From an uncultured Dorea sp. (lineage in GTDB: Bacteria; Bacillota; Clostridia; Lachnospirales; Lachnospiraceae), in NCBI GenBank assembly GCA_910580235.1, contig CAJTVU010000001.1, positions 62,001-126,000 of the forward strand: a stretch of 64,000 nt of DNA, given 5' to 3'. Below the pieces are notes generated by a model, which did no database searches, was not told where the DNA came from, and worked only from the letters and a program-made list of their open reading frames with translations. A program made the position numbers and the translations under genes. Positions 50,499-59,082 of the stretch are shown here, piece by piece. Positions within the stretch are counted from its first letter, which is position 1, and every line of letters begins with the position of its first letter.

Positions 50499-51665
50499 TC
50501 AGCTAAAAAAGTCCGTCTGCCCTACGATCTCCCCGTGGCGCAAGTATGTCCTGGGGACCCTCTTGCCGATACTACAGATGAATTCGTAGCTGAACCTTTC
50601 AGACAGGCCGCTCAACACCTCTACCGGGAGAGATTCTTCCCCGTCTTTTCCGATAAGAGTCACTTTGTCCCCGAATCTCACGTCTTCTATGCTGCTTCCG
50701 TCCACCATGAGCTGGTCCATGCACACCCTGCCAAGGATGGGCGCCCTCTTCCCATGGATAAGGACATATCCCTTGTTGGAAAGGCTTCTTGGATACCCGT
50801 CCCCATATCCTACCGGGATCGTCACGATCTTCGTCCTCCTGTCTGTGATATGGGTCCCCCCATAGCTGACGGGAGTCCCTGCTTCCACCCATTTCACATG
50901 GGCTACATGGCTGATCAGGGCCATGGCAGGCTTAAGCGGGACATCTGCTTTCTTCACCTCTTCGGACGGGTACAGGCCGTAGGTGGAGATCCCCGCCCGT
51001 ACCAGATCCATATTGGCCTCTTTTATATCGATGATCGCCGCACTGTTAGAGCAGTGGTAATAGGTGAAAGAAGCCCCTCTCTCTTCCAGCGCCCGCTTCA
51101 TATAGAGATATCTTTCTATCTGCTCCTGCGTATATGTCTTATCCGTCTCGTCCGCCCTGGCAAAATGTGTGTACATCCCTTCTGCTATGAGCCCGGGAAG
51201 CCCTTTTATCTCCCGGATCTCCTCCACGCTCTCCTTGCCGGGCAGGAATCCGATCCTTGACATGCCCGTGTCAAGCTTGACATGGATGTACGCGTCCTTT
51301 CCTATGGCTTTTGCCCGCTCCGCCAGATCCTCGGCCATCTCCTTTGTATAGACAGTCATACGTACGCCCTGTGCGATCAGCGCGTCTCTCTGGTCGGGGA
51401 AGACGCAGCCAAGGACCAGCACCGGCTTCTTAACTCCATATTTGCAGAGCGTCAGCGCTTCGTCGGCGGTGGCCACCGCATAGCCCCATATATAATCTTT
51501 CTCCTCCAGCATCTTCGCGATGGGAACGGCGCCATGGCCATATCCGTCCATCTTGACGACCGCCAGCATACGGACTCCCTCTTTAAGATTTTTCTTCATC
51601 ATCTCTATGTTGTATTCTACCGCATCAAGATCTATATATGCACATACCCGGTTATACTGCTTCAT
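50499..51665 (-). CDS. alr: alanine racemase
   Basis: 388-residue PLP enzyme making D-Ala for peptidoglycan. The PLP-binding Lys is K38 in AVVKMDGYGHGA (the usual motif is VKADAYGHG, so D/A are exchanged for M/D-G here). Further family motifs: DTGMSRIGF, CSNSAAIIDI, RAGISTYGLYPS, VPVGYGDGYPR-like IPVGYGDGYPRSLSNKG, and GRVCMDQLMVD with the second catalytic region. It overlaps the 3' end of nnr by 14 bp. Confidence 0.96.
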   Translation of the reverse strand: MKQYNRVCAYIDLDAVEYNIEMMKKNLKEGVRMLAVVKMDGYGHGAVPIAKMLEEKDYIWGYAVATADEALTLCKYGVKKPVLVLGCVFPDQRDALIAQGVRMTVYTKEMAEDLAERAKAIGKDAYIHVKLDTGMSRIGFLPGKESVEEIREIKGLPGLIAEGMYTHFARADETDKTYTQEQIERYLYMKRALEERGASFTYYHCSNSAAIIDIKEANMDLVRAGISTYGLYPSEEVKKADVPLKPAMALISHVAHVKWVEAGTPVSYGGTHITDRRTKIVTIPVGYGDGYPRSLSNKGYVLIHGKRAPILGRVCMDQLMVDGSSIEDVRFGDKVTLIGKDGEESLPVEVLSGLSERFSYEFICSIGKRVPRTYLRHGEIVGQTDFFS

Positions 51666-53166
51666 GCTCCTCTTCCTCCCATCCTTTTATGACGCATCCT
51701 ATGCTGTCGGCGATCTCCCTCGCCAGGATGCTGTAACGCCCTTTCTCTTCTGCCGCTTTCTCCCCGGCACATCCGTGGATGTATGCTCCAAGCGCCGCGG
51801 CCTCTTCACACGAAAGCCCTTGCGCCAGGAGAGCCGTCACGATGCCCGACAGCACGTCGCCCGCCCCTGCCTTTGCCATTGCCGCGCTCCCGGAACGGTT
51901 CACATATATCCTGCCGCCTGGGGAGAGCGCAAGCGACTTCGCGTCTTTCAGGATGCAGGCAATCCTGGCATCCTCTACAAATTCCCGCAGAGCCCCCGCC
52001 CTGTCTTCCTTTATTCTGTCCGTCCCTTTTCCCGTGAGCCTTGAGAACTCTTTTATATGGGGCGTGAGCAGCACCTCTTTTCCCGCGGCGTACTCTCTGA
52101 GGTCTTCATGTCCCGCCATAAGGTTCAGCCCGTCTGCATCCACGACGCATGGCGCCTGCACGTCCCGAAGGACCTGTCTTAAGATGCGCGTGGCCGTCTC
52201 CCCGGTCCCAAGCCCGGAGCCAATGCAGACAACGTCCGCCCAATCAAGAAGGAGCCTTACTTCCTCCTCATCATACCGGTCATAGGCAGTGACGACGGCC
52301 TCCGGCAGCTGGCTCTGGAGGATCGCTCTGTTCTCTTCTGGCGTGTAGATACGCACAAGCCCCGCTCCCATACGATAAGCCGCAAGAGCGTTCAGATACG
52401 CCGCCCCGGACATTCCTCTGCTCCCCGCGATCATCAATACTTTGCCAAAATCCCCTTTATTCGAGCCTTCCCCTCTTACTGGAAGGAGATCTCTGTACTC
52501 TCTCAGCTCCAGGGCGCAGGCCACCTCCTTATCCTCTTTAAATGGATCCTCTGCGATCCCAATATCCGCCGTAATGACCTCCCCTGCATATTCTTTCCCC
52601 GGATAGAGCACAAGCCCCAACTTCTCTGTCTGGAAAGTAACTGTGTAATCCGCCGAAAAAGCGGCTCCAAGAACCGCCCCTGTCCCCGCGCAGATGCCGG
52701 ACGGGATGTCGACCGCCACTTTTACCGCTTTTTTTCCATTCATAGCCTTCAAAAGATCCGCATATCTTCCAGAAGCTTCGCGGCTTAACCCTACGCCAAA
52801 AAGAGCGTCTATGATGATACTATATTCCTCATTTCCAAATTGGTCACCCAGTATGCCGCCGGACTCTTCAAACCGTTCCTTCTGGTACAGAGCCTCTTTC
52901 GTCATATGGCTTTCCTGCCCTGCCATTATGGCCGTCACTTTAAGCCCTTCCTGAGCGAACATGCGGCCGATGGCGAGCCCGTCGCCCCCATTATTCCCTG
53001 AGCCGCACACGACACAGATGCTGCTTAAGTCATGCCCTCTCCTCTGTATCTCCTCCACACAGGCAGATGCCGCCCGCTCCATCAGTGTGAGCGAAGGGAC
53101 TCCCAACGTCTGGATCGTATACCCGTCCGCCCGCTTCATCTGCTCCCCATTTGGTAAATACTGCAC
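51652..53166 (-). CDS. nnr: bifunctional NAD(P)H-hydrate epimerase / ADP-dependent dehydratase
   Basis: 504 residues: N-terminal YjeF epimerase domain (about 1-210: VCGSGNNGGDGLAIGRMFAQEG, IDALFGVGLSREASGRY, VDIPSGICAGTG) and C-terminal ribokinase-like dehydratase domain (about 225-500: VLMIAGSRGMSGAAYLNALAAYRMGAGLVRIYTP, AVVTAY, SGSAAMAKAGAGDVLSGIVTALLAQG). It repairs hydrated NAD(P)H. I chose the GTG at 53166 because AGGAGGTGAG lies immediately upstream; an in-frame codon at 53220 has no such site. Confidence 0.94.
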   Translation of the reverse strand: MQYLPNGEQMKRADGYTIQTLGVPSLTLMERAASACVEEIQRRGHDLSSICVVCGSGNNGGDGLAIGRMFAQEGLKVTAIMAGQESHMTKEALYQKERFEESGGILGDQFGNEEYSIIIDALFGVGLSREASGRYADLLKAMNGKKAVKVAVDIPSGICAGTGAVLGAAFSADYTVTFQTEKLGLVLYPGKEYAGEVITADIGIAEDPFKEDKEVACALELREYRDLLPVRGEGSNKGDFGKVLMIAGSRGMSGAAYLNALAAYRMGAGLVRIYTPEENRAILQSQLPEAVVTAYDRYDEEEVRLLLDWADVVCIGSGLGTGETATRILRQVLRDVQAPCVVDADGLNLMAGHEDLREYAAGKEVLLTPHIKEFSRLTGKGTDRIKEDRAGALREFVEDARIACILKDAKSLALSPGGRIYVNRSGSAAMAKAGAGDVLSGIVTALLAQGLSCEEAAALGAYIHGCAGEKAAEEKGRYSILAREIADSIGCVIKGWEEEEHEAV

Positions 53167-53250
53167 CGTCTCACCTCCTCGCTTTCCTGGTGCGATCGAA
53201 AGATCTTCTCTTATGTTCATCCAGCATCAAAAGAGTCTTTCAAATTGTGC

Positions 53251-53793
53251 CTGGCAAATTGCAAAAATTGTATTCCTCTTTGTTCCGGGCTTCGAACCTA
53301 AGAGCCTCTAAATGTTCCGAAGAAAAATAATGTGCATAGACATAACCGCCATTTCTATGGCATACGCCTCTCAAATAAGACTTAGCATAGCAATCAAAAT
53401 ACAGAAAAGCCACGCAAAATGTATACCTTATCGGACGAAGTCCGCCCGCCTCCTTTGGAGGCATGTATTACGGGATGTCCGGATGAGTATAGATAATCTA
53501 TCGCAAAGAGCTTTCCTCAAAAGACCCGGATGCAAAAAGGTGCTTTCCAAAACTGACATTAGCAAATTACAAAGGTTGTATTCTTCTTTGTGACTGCGAA
53601 GAATCTTAGAGCGTCTTAATGTTCTGATAATCCCCAGTAATTCGTCGGCCTGGACGCCGACGAAAGCCCGACTTGCGCCACGGACGGCGCATAGAGGGCG
53701 GTTACGTCTGCACACATTACCTTTTACCAGAACATTTAGAGGCTCTTAGGTTCGAAGCCCGGAGCAAAAGGAATACAATCTTTGTAACTTGCC
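53251..53793. repeat. family B solo arm and family B copy 2
   Basis: 53251-53316 is a lone inverted right arm of family B (CTGGCAAATTGCAAAAATTG ... CTAAGAGCCTCTAAATGTTC). 53562-53793 is a full copy: left arm AAATTACAAAGGTTGTATT, core with GACGCCGACGAAAGCCCG and GCGCCACGGACGGCGC, right arm ending AATACAATCTTTGTAACTTG. The 730 bp between nnr and rex contain these and about 240 bp of unassigned DNA; no gene is supported. Confidence 0.82.
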
Positions 53794-53897
53794 AGGCACG
53801 TTTTTAAGGATCCTTTTTAACACCCGGATTTTATAAAGCAAAAAAGCGCATAAAGATAAACCTGCCTGCACACGTCTCTCTTCACACGCCTCTATTC

Positions 53898-54539
53898 TTA
53901 TCTGTGCTCCTCGTTGTAACGGCAGATATTGTAAGACAGCCTCATCAGGCTCTCTGATAAATGCACGTTCTCCACGATGATATGTTCCGGAAGGTTGAGA
54001 TCCGTGTGGGCAAAATTCCAGATTGCCCGGATCTTGCTGTCTACCAGGACCCTTGCCACCTCGATCGCCTTCTCTTTCGGAATGGTAAGCGCCGCGATCT
54101 CCACATTATTCTCCGGCACAAAACGGCCCAGCTCCTCCATCATACGGATCTTCACGCCCCGTATCTCCTTCCCTTTAAGAGCAGGATTTATATCAAAAAT
54201 GCCTTTCAGCACAAACCCGCGCTTTTCAAACGCCGCGTAATTGGCCAATGCCTGTCCCAAATTCCCCGCTCCGATGATGATCATATTGTGATCCTGCTCC
54301 AGCCCCAGGATCTTTCCAATCTCTGTGTACAGATGCTTCACATTATATCCATATCCCTGCTGGCCAAAACCGCCGAAATTATTCAGATCCTGACGTATCT
54401 GGGACGCCGTCACCTTCATCCGCTCGCTCAGATCATTGGAGGAAATCCGCTCGACGCCGTCTTCCAGCAGCTCGCCTAAATATCTGTAATATCTCGGCAG
54501 CCTGCGTATGACTGCCTGCGAAATCTCTTTGCCCTGCAT
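53898..54539 (-). CDS. rex: redox-sensing transcriptional repressor Rex
   Basis: 213 residues: N-terminal winged helix (about 1-80: ISQAVIRRLPRYYRYLGELLEDGVERISSNDLSERMKVTASQIRQDLNNFGGFGQQGYGY) and C-terminal Rossmann domain (GAGNLGQALANYAAFEKRGF) that binds NADH/NAD+. High NADH releases Rex from TTGTTAA-N4-TTAACAA sites on fermentation genes. The ATG at 54539 has GGCAGGAA upstream. The promoter of the iron alcohol dehydrogenase here carries two such sites. Confidence 0.97.
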   Translation of the reverse strand: MQGKEISQAVIRRLPRYYRYLGELLEDGVERISSNDLSERMKVTASQIRQDLNNFGGFGQQGYGYNVKHLYTEIGKILGLEQDHNMIIIGAGNLGQALANYAAFEKRGFVLKGIFDINPALKGKEIRGVKIRMMEELGRFVPENNVEIAALTIPKEKAIEVARVLVDSKIRAIWNFAHTDLNLPEHIIVENVHLSESLMRLSYNICRYNEEHR

Positions 54540-54633
54540 GTATATTCCTGCCTTTCCAATCCATAACTTTACCAATTATTATAGTAAATCGCAGAAATAA
54601 AGTCAAATCATTTCCAAATTGACATTTTATCCT

Positions 54634-54707
54634 CAAAGTACCCTTGTACACTGAGGGTATTGTCAGCTTATTTTCAACTTGCGTCCCTTTGTACTCTGAG
54701 GGTATAA
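54634..54707. repeat. two solo family E ends in the rex / ABC-F divergent region
   Basis: TACCCTTGTACACTGAGGGTA (54639-54659) and GTCCCTTTGTACTCTGAGGGTA (54686-54706), written here in parts of the 27-bp terminal repeat of the element at 12526, lie in tandem, same orientation, 47 bp apart. Each can form an ACCCT/AGGGT hairpin. Confidence 0.55.
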
Positions 54708-54783
54708 TAAGATGGTGCATATTATCGGACAAAGCCCGCACGCCCCTAAACGGGGCATGAGCTTCAGGAGGAAAAGGATCATT

Positions 54784-56712
54784 ATGGTATTCGCATGTCA
54801 GGGAATCAGCAAAGCATTCGGGGAGGACGTCATTGTAAAAGACGGATCCTTCCATATAGAAGAACATGAAAAAGCCGCTCTTGTAGGCATCAACGGAGCA
54901 GGGAAGACTACCCTGCTCCGCATGATCGTAGGCGAGCTCCCACTGGACGGCGGCGCGGTCGTGCTCTCCAAGGGCAAGACTTTAGGATATCTCGCCCAGC
55001 ATCAGGAACTGAACAGCGGGAATTCCATTTATGCGGAAGTGCGGACAGCCAAATCCGCCCTCATCGACATGGAAGAGCGCATCCGCTCTATTGAGCAGGA
55101 GATGAAACATCTAAAAGGCGAGGAGCTGGACAGGTGCATGGAAGCCTATCATCATCTTACCACCTCTTTTGAACAGGCCAACGGCTATGCCTACGAAAGC
55201 GAGATTACAGGGGTATTAAAAGGGCTTGGGTTCTCACAGCAAGATTTCTCCAGAGCAGTAGATACGCTCTCTGGAGGCCAGAAGACCCGCGTCTCTCTTG
55301 GCAAGCTTCTTCTGACGAGGCCGGATATCCTGCTCCTGGACGAGCCGACCAACCACTTGGACTTAAATTCAATCGCATGGCTTGAGTCCTATCTTCTGAA
55401 CTATCCGGGAGCGGTCTTAATCGTCTCCCACGACCGTTATTTTCTGAACCGGGTGGTGACAAAAGTCATCGAGATCGAGAATGGCCGTCTTATGACCTAC
55501 ATGGGGGATTACAAGGCGTATTCAGAAAAGAAGCAGATGCTGCGCGACGCAAAGCTCAAAGAGTATCTGAACCAGCAGCAGGAGATCCGCCGCCAGGAAG
55601 CGGTCATTGAGAAGCTGCGCTCTTTTAACCGGGAAAAATCTATAAAGCGCGCCGAGAGCCGCGAGAAGATGCTGGAGAAGATAACGCCTGTAGAAAAGCC
55701 CGTCGAGCTCCACACGGACATCCATCTGAAGCTGGAGCCGTCCAAAATAAGCGGAGGCGACGTCCTCTCCGTGGAAGGGTTAAGCAAAGCATTCCCGCCC
55801 CAGATCCTGTTCGAGGACGTCAGCTTCGAGATAAAGCGGGGAGAGCATGTGGCGGTCATCGGCGACAATGGGACCGGGAAGACGACCCTCCTTAAGATAC
55901 TCAACCAGGTCGTTCCGGCCGACAGCGGGACATTCCGTCTCGGGACGAATGTAGAGATCGGGTATTACGACCAGGAGCATCACGTCCTCAATATGGAAAA
56001 GACGATCTTTGATGAGATCTCCGACAGCTATCCCGATCTCACCGGGACACAGATACGCAATATGCTGGCCGCCTTCCTCTTCACAGGAGACGATGTGTTC
56101 AAGCTGATCCAAAGCTTGAGCGGCGGCGAGAGGGGGCGCGTCTCTCTGGCAAAGCTTATGCTCTCCAAATCTAATTTCCTCATCTTGGACGAGCCGACCA
56201 ACCACTTGGACATCACCTCCAGAGAGATACTGGAGCGAGCTCTTAACGACTACACGGGAACAGTGCTCTATGTGTCCCACGACCGTTATTTCATCAACCA
56301 GACCGCAAGCCGGATACTGGAGCTCACAGGCAGGACATTCGTAAGCTATATCGGGGATTACGATTATTATCTGGAGAAAAAGGATGCGCTGACGGCGGCT
56401 TACGCCCCGGGGAGCTCAGCAGGATCTGTATCAGGCTCCTCCTCTCCCGCCGCCATGTCCAGCTCCAAAGTAAGCTGGCAGGAACAGAAAGAAGCACAGG
56501 CAAAAGAGCGGAAGCGCAGGAACGACCTAAAGAAGACCGAAGCGCGCATCGCCGAGCTGGAAGATCGCAGCGCCGAGATCGACCATCTAATGACGCTGGA
56601 AGAAGTGTACACCAATTCCGTAAAATGCCAGGAGCTTGCAAAAGAAAAGACAGAGATAGAGACAGAGCTGGAATCATTATACGAGACATGGGTAGAATTG
56701 GGGACGGGGTAA
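54784..56712 (+). CDS. ABC-F family ribosome-associated ATPase
   Basis: 642 residues: ABC domain 1 (GINGAGKTT, LSGGQKTRVSLGKLLL, LLLDEPTNHLDL), interdomain linker (about 230-300, YSEKKQMLRDAKLKEYLNQQQEIRRQEAVIEKL), ABC domain 2 (GDNGTGKTT, LSGGERGRVSLAKLML, ILDEPTNHLDI), and a C-terminal coiled coil (about 570-640). No membrane segments. ABC-F proteins act on ribosomes; this one resembles the YdiF/Uup type. Antibiotic protection is possible but not indicated. The last codons (ELGTG-stop) are encoded by the family F palindrome, so the C-terminus may be an insertion-derived end. Confidence 0.92.
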   Translation: MVFACQGISKAFGEDVIVKDGSFHIEEHEKAALVGINGAGKTTLLRMIVGELPLDGGAVVLSKGKTLGYLAQHQELNSGNSIYAEVRTAKSALIDMEERIRSIEQEMKHLKGEELDRCMEAYHHLTTSFEQANGYAYESEITGVLKGLGFSQQDFSRAVDTLSGGQKTRVSLGKLLLTRPDILLLDEPTNHLDLNSIAWLESYLLNYPGAVLIVSHDRYFLNRVVTKVIEIENGRLMTYMGDYKAYSEKKQMLRDAKLKEYLNQQQEIRRQEAVIEKLRSFNREKSIKRAESREKMLEKITPVEKPVELHTDIHLKLEPSKISGGDVLSVEGLSKAFPPQILFEDVSFEIKRGEHVAVIGDNGTGKTTLLKILNQVVPADSGTFRLGTNVEIGYYDQEHHVLNMEKTIFDEISDSYPDLTGTQIRNMLAAFLFTGDDVFKLIQSLSGGERGRVSLAKLMLSKSNFLILDEPTNHLDITSREILERALNDYTGTVLYVSHDRYFINQTASRILELTGRTFVSYIGDYDYYLEKKDALTAAYAPGSSAGSVSGSSSPAAMSSSKVSWQEQKEAQAKERKRRNDLKKTEARIAELEDRSAEIDHLMTLEEVYTNSVKCQELAKEKTEIETELESLYETWVELGTG

Positions 56713-56760
56713 AATTAATTTTACCCCGTCCCCAATTGCGTCTTGCCCTGTCCCCAATTA
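56698..56760. terminator. GGGGACGGGGTAAAAT palindrome (family F, copy 2)
   Basis: GGGGACGGGGTAAAATTAAT then TTTACCCCGTCCCC forms a near-perfect stem spanning the ABC-F stop codon, followed by a second CCTGTCCCCAATT half. It sits between convergent genes and can stop transcription from both sides. Confidence 0.75.
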
Positions 56761-57954
56761 CAGCTTTTCTGCGATGGCTTTAATAAATCCTTCACTGTCC
56801 AGCACTGTCGGATCCTCAAGCGTCGTGATCATCGCAAGATCTTTTGTCATTTTCCCTTCCTCGATCGTGTCAATGGTTGCTTTCTCCAGCCTGTCTGCGA
56901 ACGCTGCCAGTTCTGTATTCCCGTCCAGCTCGCCTCTCTTTCTAAGGGCTCCTGTCCATGCAAAGATCGTCGCCACTGAGTTCGTGGAAGTCTCCTCCCC
57001 TTTCAGATGCTTATAATAGTGCCGCTGCACCGTTCCGTGAGCCGCCTCGTACTCATAATATCCTTCCGGGGACACCAGGACCGACGTCATCATAGCGAGA
57101 GATCCGAATGCGGAGGACACCATATCGCTCATAACGTCGCCGTCATAATTTTTACATGCCCATATGTAGCCCCCTTCTGACTTCATCACGCGGGCCACCG
57201 CGTCGTCGATGAGCGTATAGAAATATTCGATGCCCGCCGCCGCAAACCGGTCTTTATACTCTGCATCATATATCTCCTGGAAGATATCTTTGAATGTATG
57301 GTCATATTTCTTGGAAATCGTGTCTTTCGTCGCAAACCAAAGATCCTGCTTTGTATCAAGCGCATAGTTGAAGCAGCTTCTCGCAAAGCTCTCAATGGAG
57401 GCGTTCAAGTTGTGCATCCCCTGTGCGACTCCTGCGCCTGTATAATTGTGCACCAGCTCTCTTACCTCTGTCCCATCTTCGGCAGTGTAGACAAGCTCTA
57501 CCTTCCCCGCTCCCGGGATCTTCATCTCTGTATTTTTGTACACGTCGCCGTAGGCATGCCTTGCAATGGTGATCGGCTTCTTCCAGTTCCGTACACAGGG
57601 CTCGATCCCCTTTACAACAATGGGCGCCCGGAATACCGTACCGTCCAGGATAGCACGGATCGTACCGTTAGGGCTCTTCCACATCTCCTTTAGATCGTAC
57701 TCCTCCATACGGGCCGCGTTTGGAGTGATGGTAGCGCATTTCACCGCGACTTTATGTTTCTTCGTAGCATTGGCGGAATCTATCGTCACCTGATCGTCCG
57801 TCTCGTTGCGGTGCTCAAGCCCAAGATCATAATACTCCGTGTGCAGCTCCACAAAAGGCTCCAGCAGATGTTCCTTGATCATCTTCCAGAGGATCCTCGT
57901 CATTTCATCGCCGTCCATCTCTACGATCGGCGCCGTCATTTTAATCCTATCCAT
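56758..57954 (-). CDS. icd: NADP-dependent isocitrate dehydrogenase
   Basis: 398 residues of subfamily II (homodimeric, eukaryote-like): PIVEMDGDEMTRILWKMIKEHLLEPF, NVVKPISARRNA-like ATITPNAARMEEYDLKEMWKSPNGTIRAILDGTVFRAPI, and the metal/cofactor region YDGDVMSDMVSSAFGSLAMMTSVLV. It makes 2-oxoglutarate for glutamate. AGGAGG precedes the ATG at 57954. It follows the gntR gene by 11 bp, so it is co-transcribed with a putative regulator and probably the citrate synthase. Confidence 0.96.
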   Translation of the reverse strand: MDRIKMTAPIVEMDGDEMTRILWKMIKEHLLEPFVELHTEYYDLGLEHRNETDDQVTIDSANATKKHKVAVKCATITPNAARMEEYDLKEMWKSPNGTIRAILDGTVFRAPIVVKGIEPCVRNWKKPITIARHAYGDVYKNTEMKIPGAGKVELVYTAEDGTEVRELVHNYTGAGVAQGMHNLNASIESFARSCFNYALDTKQDLWFATKDTISKKYDHTFKDIFQEIYDAEYKDRFAAAGIEYFYTLIDDAVARVMKSEGGYIWACKNYDGDVMSDMVSSAFGSLAMMTSVLVSPEGYYEYEAAHGTVQRHYYKHLKGEETSTNSVATIFAWTGALRKRGELDGNTELAAFADRLEKATIDTIEEGKMTKDLAMITTLEDPTVLDSEGFIKAIAEKL

Positions 57955-57965
57955 ATGTCTTCCTC

Positions 57966-58619
57966 CTATTCTTCTATGTGAAGGTTCTCCATCACCTTCA
58001 TCACATGCCTGTTTGCCAGCTTCTCTGCCAGGATCTTGTCCTTCTTCTTTATTGCCTCCAGTATCTCTCTATGCTCTTCCAGCGACTTTTCCGCCCGCTC
58101 CTTCGACCCGACGGAACGGGTCCTCGCCATCTTCACATATTTATGGAAGTCCGAAAGCACATGCTCCAGGATCCTACTGTCTGACGCCTCGTACAGCACC
58201 TGGTGGAACCTCCCGTCAAGAGCCGACATCTGAGCGGCTCTCTCTTCCGGCCTCTTTTTCATATGAAACTCCATAAGAAGGAGGATCTCCTCCAGCTCGT
58301 CCGTCTGTTCAGGCGTGATATGCTCCGTCGCCCATCTGGCGCACAAGCCTTCCAGCATAGAACGTATCTTATAAATATCTTTCACATCTCTTGGGGTAAT
58401 CCCTGTCACATAGGCGCCCTTGTTCGGTATGATCTTCACCAGGCCCTCCAGCTCCAGCTGCCTTAACGCCTCCCGGACCGGCGTACGGCTTACGCCCATT
58501 TCCTCCCCGATGGTAATCTCCCGAAGCTCGTCATTCTCCCGGTAAGCTCCGGATAAGATATCTTCCCTAAGCTTCGCAAATACTCTTCCCCTCAAGGAGC
58601 TGTCCTCATATACTTCCAT
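57966..58619 (-). CDS. GntR family regulator (FadR/FCD type)
   Basis: 217 residues: N-terminal winged helix (AYRENDELREITIGEEMGVSRTPVREALRQLELEGLVKIIPNKGAYV) and C-terminal FCD effector domain (about 85-210) with metal/ligand helices. Such regulators usually bind organic acids and recognise TNGTNNACNA-like palindromes. A perfect palindrome with TTGTATACAA lies at the promoter of the synthase gene upstream, making this the likely target (inference). Confidence 0.9.
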   Translation of the reverse strand: MEVYEDSSLRGRVFAKLREDILSGAYRENDELREITIGEEMGVSRTPVREALRQLELEGLVKIIPNKGAYVTGITPRDVKDIYKIRSMLEGLCARWATEHITPEQTDELEEILLLMEFHMKKRPEERAAQMSALDGRFHQVLYEASDSRILEHVLSDFHKYVKMARTRSVGSKERAEKSLEEHREILEAIKKKDKILAEKLANRHVMKVMENLHIEE

Positions 58620-58680
58620 CTTTCACAATCCTCTTTTAATTTCTGCTCATCCGAGCTAAAAAGGGCTTTTCAGAACAATG

Positions 58681-58926
58681 CCGGGCAAATTAAAAAAATT
58701 GTATTCTGATCTGTGGCTGTGAAGAATACTAGAGCGTCTTAATGTTCTGAAGGATTCCAGTAATCCGACAGCATGGACGCCGAAAGCCCGACCTGCGCCA
58801 TGGACGGCGCATAGAGGCGGTTACGTCCGTATCTATCGCCTTTCGCCAGAACATTTAGAGGCTCTTAGATTCAGAACCCGGAACAAAGAAGAATACAATT
58901 TTTGTAATTTGCCCGGCACAGTTTGA
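58681..58926. repeat. long imperfect palindrome, family B copy 3
   Basis: Ends CCGGGCAAATTA and TAATTTGCCCGG are exact inverses. The arms carry AAAAAAATTGTATTC / GAATACAATTTTTG, the core GACGCCGAAAGCCCG and GCGCCATGGACGGCGC. The 463 bp from 58620 to 59082 hold this and the family C palindrome. Confidence 0.85.
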
Positions 58927-58960
58927 AAACTCCCTTTTTCACCCTAAAATTATATGATGT

Positions 58961-59082
58961 TGGGGTCAAAAGCCCCCAACTAGGATGCCTACGGATTGTT
59001 CCGTGCTATGCACTCCCACAATCCTGCCCACTTATGAGCAAACTCATGTGGGCTTAGACCTTTTGACCCTGGCATCATTATA
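58961..59082. repeat. palindrome of family C, copy 1
   Basis: TATATGATGTTGGGGTCAAA then AG is matched by the inverse CTTTTGACCCTGGCATCATT then ATA. Inside are two hairpins, GGATTGT...ACAATCC and CCCAC...GTGGG (with ATGAG/CTCAT). It directly abuts the stop codon of the synthase gene and may act as its transcript end. Confidence 0.75.

Noticed and set aside
53312..53593. 93-codon rightward frame in the nnr-rex gap
   Set aside because: Begins inside the solo family B arm and ends in the left arm of copy 2; composition is not protein-like.
54784..56712. Antibiotic resistance ABC-F gene
   Set aside because: No leader peptide attenuator and no resistance-type linker features are seen; it resembles housekeeping YdiF/Uup proteins.
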